From an uncultured Acetatifactor sp. (GTDB lineage: Bacteria > Bacillota > Clostridia > Lachnospirales > Lachnospiraceae): DNA of 64,000 bases. The stretch covers positions 1 to 64,000 of the forward strand of contig CANQUQ010000011.1 of assembly GCA_947627115.1 (NCBI GenBank), read 5' to 3'. The position numbers and the translations under genes are program-made. Under the pieces are notes generated by a model. It had not been told where the DNA came from. It saw nothing but the letters and a program-made list of their open reading frames with translations, and did not search any database. Position 1 is the first letter of the stretch, and every line of letters starts with the position of its first letter. Shown here in pieces: positions 35,268 to 43,161 of the stretch.

Positions 35268-35417
35268 ATGAATGATATCGCAAAGGGAATGATTCTGGTT
35301 TTAATAATTTTGTACCTTGTTTCCCCGATAGATATCTGCCCAGGCCCGATAGATGACTTGATAGTCTTGTTGATCGGACTGGCGGCGCGAAACGGGATAG
35401 CAAAAATTGAAGCTTAA
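35268..35417 (+). CDS. Small DUF1232/YkvA-like membrane protein
   Basis: 49 aa with a textbook AAAGGAGGTG 6 nt before the ATG. One hydrophobic helix (GMILVLIILYLVSPIDI) runs into the DUF1232 signature SPIDICPGPIDD, followed by LIVLLIGLAA. DUF1232 proteins are small membrane proteins of unknown role. The perfect ribosome site and intact motif argue that it is expressed. Confidence 0.7.
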   Translation: MNDIAKGMILVLIILYLVSPIDICPGPIDDLIVLLIGLAARNGIAKIEA

Positions 35418-35565
35418 AAGGAGGGTTGATGGATATGGCAAAGAATAGAGTGGTAGCACATACAAGGGCACGGAAGGCTGGACACGGGAGTTATAGCGAG
35501 AGTGGAGAAACTTGCCGATTTTTTGTCGGAGGTGATGGAAAGACATTTTTGCTAAAACCGGAATT

Positions 35566-35751
35566 TTGAAAAGCATTTTCGGAATTCTGGAAAAGGCTCG
35601 CAGAAATGCCAAAACAACTGTCAATCTTTTTATGGTTTATGTGCATTATGAGATTGGAAGGAAGATCATTGAGGAAGAACGAAACGGAGAAAACAGTGCT
35701 GACTACGGCAAACAGATCCTGAAGAGACTTGCTAAAGCTGGAAGCTGGTAA
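35566..35751 (+). pseudogene. N-terminal fragment of a second YhcG/DUF1016 protein
   Basis: The 61-codon frame reads ILEKARRNAKTTVNLFMVY, VHYEIGRKIIEEE and SADYGKQILKRL, which is the start of a DUF1016_N domain (A--VN--MV-AYWEIGR-IVEEE--G--RA-YGK-LL--LS). It then stops at AGSW. The catalytic nuclease half is absent. The DNA from 35418 to 35565 contains further broken frames (for example RVEKLADFLSEVMERHF) and no intact gene. Confidence 0.65.
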
Positions 35752-35836
35752 GACAAGGATAGAGGACAGCGGTGATATGAAAGAAGAATAAATTTTGTAT
35801 CAGGGTGGTACAAAATTGATACAAGGAGATATTTTT

Positions 35837-36397
35837 ATGGGCAAAAAAGAAAAAGATACGTACATAAAAAAGAAGAAAGATATGAATTTTCAGAGTGTGG
35901 AATCTATGCAGCCTGTTGTAAATATTGTTAACGAAGCGGCAGTTGCTCTAAATGATGAAAAGCGTACTATCAGGGAAAGTGCCATACCAGAGGTGCTGGC
36001 GGGTGCGTTAGGTGCTGGCATTGGAGGCGCAGGTTCTTTTGCAGCGCTCTATGGTCTTGGCGTTGTAGGATTGTCTGCGGCAGGTATTACGTCAGGTCTT
36101 GCAACTGCTGGAGCTATCGTCGGAGGCGGTATGGTGGCAGGAGTATTTGTCCTTGCTGCACCGATCGCGGGTCTCGCTGCCGCAGGAGTTGGTGTTGCTT
36201 CACACTTAAAGAATAAACAACTAAGACAGGAAAAAGAGCGTTTATACAAAGAGGCTCTTAAAAAGCATGAAGCCATCATCAAAGCAATGAAGGCAGAAGT
36301 TGATGCAGACAAGGAAAGAATGGATTATTTGCAGAGCCTTAATATTCTACTGCAGCAGGCCATCAAGGATTTGCAGCACGACTTAGGCGTTGCATAG
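35837..36397 (+). CDS. Gly/Ala-rich membrane protein with coiled-coil tail (module gene 1)
   Basis: 186 aa, ATG after ACAAGGAGAT. Residues ~50-125 form two or three Gly/Ala-rich hydrophobic segments (GALGAGIGGAGSFAALYGLG; TAGAIVGGGMVAGVFVLAAP) that look like membrane-inserting hairpins. The C-terminal ~60 residues are a charged coiled coil with KHEAIIKAMK and DKERMDYL. The same coiled-coil pattern recurs in the next gene. I recognise the family only as a hypothetical from Lachnospiraceae; its glycine-rich build would fit a pore-forming or membrane-sensing effector, which is inference. Confidence 0.7.
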   Translation: MGKKEKDTYIKKKKDMNFQSVESMQPVVNIVNEAAVALNDEKRTIRESAIPEVLAGALGAGIGGAGSFAALYGLGVVGLSAAGITSGLATAGAIVGGGMVAGVFVLAAPIAGLAAAGVGVASHLKNKQLRQEKERLYKEALKKHEAIIKAMKAEVDADKERMDYLQSLNILLQQAIKDLQHDLGVA

Positions 36398-36411
36398 AGC
36401 GAGGTATATCA

Positions 36412-36810
36412 GTGAGTAAATTCAATTCAAATAGACTGGCCCCGATGTTGAATAAGGCTGGTGCTGGTTTAGCGAAAGCAGGAAAGGCAGCTGTTGAGGT
36501 CGTAAAAGATTGAAATTTCCAGATTGGGGCTCTGACCGCGCTTCCCACGACAGTGAGCGCTTTCTTCTTAATCAGAAAATATCAAAAACAAGCTGAGGAG
36601 AAAGAGGAATTGTATAAGAAAACTCTTGCCAAACACAATGCGGTCATAAAGGAACTGGATGCGAAGGCTGAGCTTGACAAAGAGAGGCAGAATAGGCTTC
36701 TGGTGTATGATTCCAAGTTGAAGAAAAAAATGAATGGCTTGCAATCTGATATACAGGAGTTAAGAGCGCAGATTGCTGAGTCTGAAAAGAAGAAGGCTAA
36801 AAATGAGTAA
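36412..36810 (+). pseudogene. Coiled-coil protein interrupted by in-frame TGA (module gene 2)
   Basis: GTG 36412 with GAGG upstream begins SKFNSNRLAPMLNKAGAGL and reaches VEVVKD, then TGA at 36511. The same frame continues NFQIGALTALPTTVSAFFLI and a coiled coil (KKTLAKHNAVIKEL; DKERQNRLL; LQSDI) to 36810. The simplest reading is one TGG-to-TGA change (KD-W-NFQIG). An internal GTG at 36553 could still produce the C-terminal 85 residues. The tail is clearly related to that of gene 1 (K--L-KH-AiIK, DKER, LQ-Di). Confidence 0.65.
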
Positions 36811-38167
36811 ATACAAGTATTCTGAAACGGAACAGAAAATCAATGATGTCTTGAAATATCATGATGAGGAGTTGAAAAAAATTAAGGTATCGTTGCCCTC
36901 TGCGTCCGATCTCGATAGTAGAATTCAGGAAAGTGAAGATATGCTTCGAATGCTTGGATATTCGGAAATGCCAACAGTCCCGAAGCGCGAGGAACCGAAA
37001 AAACTGATGGTGGTGCCATCATGGGAAGATTTATGTTTTGAAGCAGAACAGACCGTAGGCTCTGGTCATGCACTCGAATCAATTTTTACGGAAGATGAGC
37101 TCAAGAGAAATAGCCAAGAAATCAGAATGCTTAATGCGGAGTATAATCAACTCCACCGTTTGGATAAGTATGATATTACGATTAGCGCTGTAGCAGGGAT
37201 GCTTGGAGCGGCTGTAGACATCTTGCTGGTGGGTATTCCGCAGAAAACGCCTGAAGGCCTGAAGGGTGGTACTCTTGCAAATTATGTCAGGGATTGGTTT
37301 GATAAGAAATTTCCAGAAGAAGAGATAGAAAAGCTGGCCAATTCAAAGGTCAGTAAAGTTCCATATGATGCGCAGGATAATCGAAACACCACAATATATG
37401 TGGAGGGTCTGTCCGCATACTATCATAGATTACTTTCGCTTGGACACGACCCGTTGCTTGGCCTTGTTTTTGGTGTCGCAGATATTCTGACAGGGAGAAT
37501 GACCACTATTGATAAGACGGGTAAAATCGTGTCACAGGTTATGGAGAATTATGCTGACAGAAAAGAGACAGATGTTTTTGCGGCCATAGCCAAGCAGATT
37601 ATCCATTTCCAATCTGACCTCACAACATCAATGGGGCTTCCAGCCCCATTGATGGGGTTATTCAATCTTCTGCAGTTTGGAGAAATTGGAGAGTATAATC
37701 AGACCATTGCAGAAATCGTGCAAGGTATGTACTACGAAGGATATGACTTTATCCATTTCTGTACACTTTCTATACCGGTCATGATTGTTGAAGTGGTAAC
37801 TCGTATAGGGTATGCTTTCAAGAGGATTAAAGAAGGGTACTCTGTAAGAGAGTCAATTCCATTTTCACTGAATCGGGAGAAGTGTCCAAAACTTGCGACT
37901 ATGCTGTTTATTGGACATTCAGCAGCAACTGCCGTTAATGCCGGGAAGATTTATTTTACAAAGAATCCAATGGCAATCAATTACCCGCAGTGGATTGCCT
38001 TTGCAAAATACTCATATAAACAGCTTAAGTGGGTGCTAATAGAAAAACCGAATGCACGAGATGCTTATGTTCATGGAAAGCTTAATGAGCAGCTTAACGA
38101 AGTTCTTGAGAATGTAGATTTCACATTCGATGAAATATCAGCTGAATATATTGTAATGTTTGAATAG
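36803..38167 (+). CDS. Large hypothetical protein with membrane segments (module gene 3)
   Basis: About 454 aa from ATG 36803, overlapping gene 2 by 8 bp. The N-terminal ~120 residues are polar and helical. A hydrophobic segment follows (ISAVAGMLGAAVDILLVGIP, ~131-150). Further hydrophobic patches lie at YHRLLSLGHDPLLGLVFGVADIL (here abbreviated at LGHDPLLGLVFGVADIL), GLPAPLMGLFNLL and IPVMIVEVVTRIGYAF. No nuclease or NTPase motif was seen. The overlap and shared island suggest a three-protein complex with genes 1 and 2. Family not recognised. Confidence 0.75.
   Translation: MSKYKYSETEQKINDVLKYHDEELKKIKVSLPSASDLDSRIQESEDMLRMLGYSEMPTVPKREEPKKLMVVPSWEDLCFEAEQTVGSGHALESIFTEDELKRNSQEIRMLNAEYNQLHRLDKYDITISAVAGMLGAAVDILLVGIPQKTPEGLKGGTLANYVRDWFDKKFPEEEIEKLANSKVSKVPYDAQDNRNTTIYVEGLSAYYHRLLSLGHDPLLGLVFGVADILTGRMTTIDKTGKIVSQVMENYADRKETDVFAAIAKQIIHFQSDLTTSMGLPAPLMGLFNLLQFGEIGEYNQTIAEIVQGMYYEGYDFIHFCTLSIPVMIVEVVTRIGYAFKRIKEGYSVRESIPFSLNREKCPKLATMLFIGHSAATAVNAGKIYFTKNPMAINYPQWIAFAKYSYKQLKWVLIEKPNARDAYVHGKLNEQLNEVLENVDFTFDEISAEYIVMFE
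37627..37653. repeat. Perfect 12-bp inverted repeat inside module gene 3
   Basis: ATCAATGGGGCT - TCC - AGCCCCATTGAT. It encodes part of TSMGLPAPLMGL. A stem this long and GC-rich in an AT-rich gene is unusual and would form a stable mRNA hairpin. Confidence 0.7.
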
Positions 38168-38254
38168 ATAATAGATGGATTGAGGCTTCTCATTAGGTAC
38201 TTGCAAATATGGAAAGCTTGAATGTCGAAAGGCATGTATTTCGGCAAAATTTTC

Positions 38255-38283
38255 TTGTGCACGGTACGGTCAAGAAGTATAAT
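38255..38283 (+). promoter_or_regulatory. Candidate promoter at the right island edge
   Basis: TTGTGC, 17-bp spacer, TATAAT (38278-38283). It would transcribe the gene at 38379. The 211-bp gap around it has no gene. Confidence 0.45.
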
Positions 38284-38378
38284 AAAAAATAAGCGTGACA
38301 TGCCTGTACGAACCGTATACATGGGATGACGAAAAGATCCGCAGCAGGGGAGGCGGGCTCTGGGCTTGAGGAGGGACT

Positions 38379-38969
38379 ATGCAGAAGACTTATAAAGAGC
38401 TTGCGGAAATTTTCAGTAAGTACCGCATACTGGGAGCGACTGACCGGTTGGCGGAAGAATTGGAACAGGGCGATAAAAATATTCCTCCGGAAATGGAATG
38501 GAATAAGGCCGCAATGCTGCTGACGGCATTAGGCCGGGGAAAGTATGATTTTGAAAATATGACATGGACGCCCTTTGAGAACGGTGTGTACGCTTTTGAT
38601 ATGGAGGTCTTCAATGTGGAGAAGATGTACACCGATTTTTTGGTGGGTGTTTCGTCCCTGGATAAGGAAGAGCTTGATTTTAAGAACATACAGGAAGACA
38701 CCGGTCAGGTGAACTGGGAAGAAGGAACGGGAAAGCGAACGGTCGCTTTTGAGTGGCGGAACAGGAAGTTTACCCTGGAGGCAGCGGCTAAGAACGATTG
38801 GTTCGACAGAAATGTTGCGGATGAATTGAATAAGATCATCAAGGAGAACGGAAACGGGAAGCAGCTGTTCTTTACAGATGACGGATATCAGGAATGTATT
38901 GTGTTCTATCGCGATAAAAAGTGGGCGGATGCGTTCCGGGCGGAGACCGGACTGGAACTGGAAGGATAG
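38379..38969 (+). CDS. Hypothetical soluble protein
   Basis: 196 aa, ATG after GAGGAGGG. Acidic, with an alternating alpha/beta pattern (WNKAAMLLTALG; YAFDMEVFNVEKMYTDFL; FTDDGYQECIVFYRDKKWA). The C-terminal part resembles the single-domain proteins found next to polymorphic toxins or phage-like loci, but no family can be named. Base composition is back to host-like, so it may be the first gene right of the island. Confidence 0.75.
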   Translation: MQKTYKELAEIFSKYRILGATDRLAEELEQGDKNIPPEMEWNKAAMLLTALGRGKYDFENMTWTPFENGVYAFDMEVFNVEKMYTDFLVGVSSLDKEELDFKNIQEDTGQVNWEEGTGKRTVAFEWRNRKFTLEAAAKNDWFDRNVADELNKIIKENGNGKQLFFTDDGYQECIVFYRDKKWADAFRAETGLELEG

Positions 38970-39065
38970 GTCACGTCGGAAGCTGTGCTGACAGCCGGTG
39001 CTGCATGACAGACCGCGCCGACGCTCCGGAACGGAGAGTAAATAGGATACAGGAGGTGTACACCA

Positions 39066-39722
39066 GTGGAAACAAAGAAGGGACCTGTGGAGATCAAACC
39101 GTATGAAAGAGGATTTCATCCGCTTTATCTGTGGGGCGTGGTATATGTCCTTTTGACATACTTGTACCCGTTCCTTCCGGCCATCGTTTCGGAAGACACC
39201 GTTATCGGGGGAGTGCTCAGCCTGGTGTGTATGTGCGTTCCTCTGATCCTTTTGGCAGTGAATACCATAATCGCCATAAGGGGAAGGTACATGCTCGACC
39301 GAATATATTTCCTGAATACGGCGCTGATCATCAAGTACGGTCTGATTCCCTTTTATCTGATAGGCGGCCTGCTCATCCTGCTCTTTGCGCTGCTGACCTT
39401 TACGCCCGTTGTCATCATGATCTTTGTGGGGCCTGCAGCTGTGATCATGCTGTCGGTGCTGGGATGGATCTCCATGGTCGGAAGCGCGCCCCTGATTCTC
39501 GTCTATCTTTACGATTCCGTGAAGGCAGGAAGGTACAAAAAGGCCTTTGCGGTGTGCATCGGGATCATGCAGTTCTTCTTTGGTCTGGACGTACTCGGCG
39601 CTGTCATCTCCACCTTCAGGGAAAAGAGGCTGGTCAAGCTGACGATCGGTATTTTTGTGGGATTGCTCCTGCTCCTTCTGGGGCTGATCGCATGGCTCGT
39701 GCTGCTGTTCACCGGCGCGTGA
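39066..39722 (+). CDS. Polytopic membrane protein of unknown function
   Basis: 218 aa with GTG start after ACAGGAGGTG. Five or six hydrophobic helices are visible: ~20-40, ~48-66, ~84-110 (GLIPFYLIGGLLILLFALL), ~113-145, ~160-180 and ~192-215 (IGIFVGLLLLLLGLIAWLVL). It is a small integral membrane protein typical of Lachnospiraceae, of no known activity. No partner gene suggests a transport role. Confidence 0.8.
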   Translation: METKKGPVEIKPYERGFHPLYLWGVVYVLLTYLYPFLPAIVSEDTVIGGVLSLVCMCVPLILLAVNTIIAIRGRYMLDRIYFLNTALIIKYGLIPFYLIGGLLILLFALLTFTPVVIMIFVGPAAVIMLSVLGWISMVGSAPLILVYLYDSVKAGRYKKAFAVCIGIMQFFFGLDVLGAVISTFREKRLVKLTIGIFVGLLLLLLGLIAWLVLLFTGA

Positions 39723-39862
39723 GCTGAAGATGCTTTTTCACTCAGGGACAGCAAAGATTCGGGCTTTTTGATAAAAAAAGATTGAAAAGTCTGCGGTCAG
39801 AGTTTAAAATAATAACGTCATTTGTTCTAATTGGCACGAACAGGAGAAACGAGGTGAAAGCT

Positions 39863-41863
39863 TTGACAAAAACTATCAAGGGAAGTCTTACCATCAGCAT
39901 TATCGGTATTGTGGCGGTCAGTATTCTGTTGACGACCATAGGGATCGTTGCGGTAGCCGGAAGCCGTATGCTGTCGGATCAGACAGAGGTACTGCAGCTG
40001 AATGCTGATAAGTATGCGGAAGAGATCAACACATGGATCGAGAATGAGATGATGATCGCGGACGGAACCGCGGGCAGCATTGAGGCCGCCGGAAATCTGG
40101 AGGATGATTTCCTGCAGTCGGTGGTGAATACACATGCGGCGGGCAGGAACGAGATGCTGAATCTGTACTGCGGCACGTCTGACAGCAGATTTCTGCAGTC
40201 AAATCCCGATGCCGAGATACCGGAGGGCTATGATCCGGTGCAGAGAGGCTGGTATCAGAGTGCGGCTGCGGCGAAGACGACAGTGGTGACCGACCCTTAT
40301 TGGGACGTGCTCACGAATCAGATGTGCGCCACGATCGCTTCTCCGGTATATGTGGACGGTGAGCTTGCGGCTGTCATCGGTATCGATGTGACACTGGGGA
40401 CCGTGACGGATCTGACCCAGAGCATTAACTATGCGGAGGGCGTATACGGATTTCTGGTCGACAGCACCGGTCATTATGTGGCACATGAGAACGCCGAGTT
40501 CGAACCTACGGCGGATACCGCGGTCCTGGTCACGGATATCCTGCCGGGACTGAGCGATCTGATAAACGGCAGCAGCGAGGATGTCCTGGAAATGAAGGAC
40601 TATGACGGAAGCGATTGCTATTTCGCCGTTTCCAACATTGAAGGGAGCAACTGGTCCCTGGGCGTTGTGGTCCCTACGTCCCATGTACGGGGTCCGCTGG
40701 TGATGATGATCATCGTGGCATTTGTGGTGGCCGTGCTGATCATTGCCCTTGTAGCGGTGCTTATGACCGGACTGATCGGAAAGATGCTTGCGCCGGTGCA
40801 GATGCTGAAGCAGTTCGCGTCGGGCGATTTCTCCGATCATGCCGTTGTGGAGAAGGGGATTCCCAAGGAGTACAGGAACGAGACCGAGCAGATAAAGACC
40901 GCTACCGCCGAAGTGAGACAGCAGATCAGAGGGATCATCTTAAATACAAAGACGGAGGCGGAGAGCATCAACGAGATCGCCGACCGGACCGCATCTCAAA
41001 TGAGCATGCTGAATCAGGATGTCTCCGGCATTGCCGATTCCGTAGGGCAGGTGGTGGATCAAACGGTCCAGGCAAAGGATCTGGCGGAAAATATCAAGAC
41101 GACCGGGCAGGAGCTTGGCCTTGCCATAGATTCCGTAGCGCAGAAGGCGACGGAGGCAGCGGAACAGTCCAGCGATATCATGGAGCGCGCAGGAAAGCAA
41201 TACGCTGCGTCGGAGCAGTCCAGCCGCGAGGCCGTATCCCTCTATCAGGGCACCAAGGATGAGCTGGAACGCGCGATCGCAGACAGCCAGAAGGTAAAGG
41301 AGATCGATACGCTCACGGAGGAGATCCTGGCGATCAGCTCACAGACGAACCTGCTGGCGCTGAACGCGTCCATCGAGGCAGCCAGAGCCGGAGAAGCCGG
41401 AAAAGGCTTTGCGGTCGTTGCGGATGAGATCCGCCAGCTGGCAGATAATTCCAGACAGGCGGTGGATAAGATCCGGCAGGTGACCGAGAGCGTGGTGCAG
41501 AACGTATCCTCTCTCTCTGACAGCTCCAGACAACTCCTTTCCTTCATGAACGAAAAGGTCATGGAGGATTATAAGAATATGACGGCGCTGGCAAAGATGT
41601 ATGAGAAGGACGCAGTCTTTTACAGTGATATCTCCAGCGATCTGGGAGCTTCGTCCCAGGAGATGAGCGCAAGCATGACCGGCATCAACGAGTCGATCCT
41701 TGCCATCACCACGCTGGTAGGACAGATTGCGGAGCAGACGGAGAAAATGGGAGAGATCGCGGAGTCTTCCAATGAGAGATCCGGTGAGGTAGCGGGACAG
41801 ATGGAAGAGCTGTCGCGTCTGAGCGAGCTTTTAAAGACCACCGTTGCATCCTTCAGGGTATAA
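39863..41863 (+). CDS. Methyl-accepting chemotaxis protein with dCache sensor
   Basis: About 666 aa. The start is TTG 39863, which has GAGGTG 6 nt upstream; the frame stays open 27 codons further without a ribosome site. Transmembrane helix ~8-32, extracellular dCache_1 sensor ~35-275 ([30 protein letters not shown]), second helix ~283-310, a HAMP-like linker, then the signalling domain. The CheA/CheW-contact hairpin is [20 protein letters not shown] followed by [15 protein letters not shown]. It senses a small extracellular ligand and signals to CheA. No chemotaxis operon is nearby. Confidence 0.94.
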   Translation: MTKTIKGSLTISIIGIVAVSILLTTIGIVAVAGSRMLSDQTEVLQLNADKYAEEINTWIENEMMIADGTAGSIEAAGNLEDDFLQSVVNTHAAGRNEMLNLYCGTSDSRFLQSNPDAEIPEGYDPVQRGWYQSAAAAKTTVVTDPYWDVLTNQMCATIASPVYVDGELAAVIGIDVTLGTVTDLTQSINYAEGVYGFLVDSTGHYVAHENAEFEPTADTAVLVTDILPGLSDLINGSSEDVLEMKDYDGSDCYFAVSNIEGSNWSLGVVVPTSHVRGPLVMMIIVAFVVAVLIIALVAVLMTGLIGKMLAPVQMLKQFASGDFSDHAVVEKGIPKEYRNETEQIKTATAEVRQQIRGIILNTKTEAESINEIADRTASQMSMLNQDVSGIADSVGQVVDQTVQAKDLAENIKTTGQELGLAIDSVAQKATEAAEQSSDIMERAGKQYAASEQSSREAVSLYQGTKDELERAIADSQKVKEIDTLTEEILAISSQTNLLALNASIEAARAGEAGKGFAVVADEIRQLADNSRQAVDKIRQVTESVVQNVSSLSDSSRQLLSFMNEKVMEDYKNMTALAKMYEKDAVFYSDISSDLGASSQEMSASMTGINESILAITTLVGQIAEQTEKMGEIAESSNERSGEVAGQMEELSRLSELLKTTVASFRV

Positions 41864-41876
41864 GGCGGAGAGCGTT

Positions 41877-43055
41877 ATGGAATATTATGAGCGCGCGTGT
41901 GATCTGCGCGGGGAATTAGTTGAGAACCGGCGGTATTTCCACGAAAATGCGGAGGTCGGGCTGCATATGCCGAAGGCCAGGGCATATGTGATGAAAAAGC
42001 TGAAAGAATACGGCCTGGAGCCGCAGGAGTGCGGAGAGGGCGTTACGGCCACGCTTGGCCGGGGAGGCAGGGTCATTCTCCTTCGGGCGGACATGGATGC
42101 TCTGCCCATGCCGGAGGAGAGCGGTCTTTCCTTTGCCTGTCCCACCGGCGGGCAGGCGCATGCCTGCGGGCACGATTTCCATGCGGCAATGCTTCTCACG
42201 GCGGCAAAGCTGCTCAAGGAGGACGAGGCATCCCTGGCGGGAACGGTAAAGTTCATGTTCCAGCCCGCGGAGGAGACCTTTGAGGGCAGCCGGAATATGA
42301 TAGAGCACGGCATTCTGGAGGATCCAAAGCCCGATGTGGCTCTGGCATATCATGTGAGCCCCGGCAGGCTTCCTATCGGTACCTATCTGTATAATGATTC
42401 CGGGACCATGATGTTTTCGGTGGATACCTTTGAGATCCGCATTCAGGGCAAGGGGAGCCACGGCGCCTACCCCCATTTATCCGTGGATCCCATCAATATA
42501 GGAGCGCATATCTATCTTGGGCTGCAGGAGCTGATCGCGCGGGAGAGCGACCCCAGCGATGCATGTCTTCTCACGGTGGGGCAGTTCAGTGCAGGCTCCG
42601 CGGCGAACATTATTCCGGACACCGCTGTGCTCAAGGGCACCATGCGCACCAACAAAAAGGAGGCCCGCGAAAAGCTGGTCCGCCGTCTGAAGGAGGTGGC
42701 CCAGGCCACGGCTGCCGTCTATGGCGGTTCCGCCGAGGTGGTGTTTACATGCAGTGTTCCCACGCTGGTGTGTGACGGTACGCTGACAAAAGAGGTGGTG
42801 GGCTACATGAAGGAGCTGCCCATTCCCGATGCAGTCGGTCATGCCGGCATCGCAGCCAGTGCCTCGGAGGATTTCGCCCTGATCGCGGAGCGGGTGCCCA
42901 GCGCATTCATGTATCTGTCCGCAGGCTATCAGGATGCGCGCGGGGACTATCCCGCCCACAATCCCAAGGTGCAGTTCAATGAGGATGTCCTGCCCATCGG
43001 TGCCGCCTGTCTGGCGCACTGTGCGGTCAGGTGGCTGGAGGAGCATAATTTATAA
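41877..43055 (+). CDS. M20 family amidohydrolase (hippurate hydrolase-like)
   Basis: 392 aa; ATG 41877 with GGCGGAG upstream. Zinc-dependent aminoacylase/amidohydrolase. Motifs: RRYFHENAEVG at the N-terminus, LRADMDALPMPEESGL, the metal-binding HACGHDFHAAMLL (Cys-x-His), FQPAEE (catalytic Glu), and GAYPHLSVDP of the lid domain. Length and motif order fit N-acyl-amino-acid amidohydrolases; substrate unknown. It begins 14 bp after the chemoreceptor gene and ends at a strong terminator. Confidence 0.93.
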   Translation: MEYYERACDLRGELVENRRYFHENAEVGLHMPKARAYVMKKLKEYGLEPQECGEGVTATLGRGGRVILLRADMDALPMPEESGLSFACPTGGQAHACGHDFHAAMLLTAAKLLKEDEASLAGTVKFMFQPAEETFEGSRNMIEHGILEDPKPDVALAYHVSPGRLPIGTYLYNDSGTMMFSVDTFEIRIQGKGSHGAYPHLSVDPINIGAHIYLGLQELIARESDPSDACLLTVGQFSAGSAANIIPDTAVLKGTMRTNKKEAREKLVRRLKEVAQATAAVYGGSAEVVFTCSVPTLVCDGTLTKEVVGYMKELPIPDAVGHAGIAASASEDFALIAERVPSAFMYLSAGYQDARGDYPAHNPKVQFNEDVLPIGAACLAHCAVRWLEEHNL

Positions 43056-43058
43056 TTT

Positions 43059-43092
43059 TTAAAAGGCTGTGTTCACAACACAGCCTTTTTTT
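43059..43092 (+). terminator. Intrinsic terminator
   Basis: AAGGCTGTGTT - short loop - AACACAGCCTT followed by TTTTT. Perfect stem with T-run. Confidence 0.9.
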
Positions 43093-43161
43093 GGTATACT
43101 GAATGCAGTTGAACGGATCGGCAGACGAATTCATTTGAAGAAGACCGTGCGGAGGAGACAG

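Noticed and set aside
36412..36810. TGA read as selenocysteine or tryptophan
   Set aside because: No SECIS-like element or sel genes were seen, and the rest of the window uses TGA as stop; a simple nonsense mutation is more likely.
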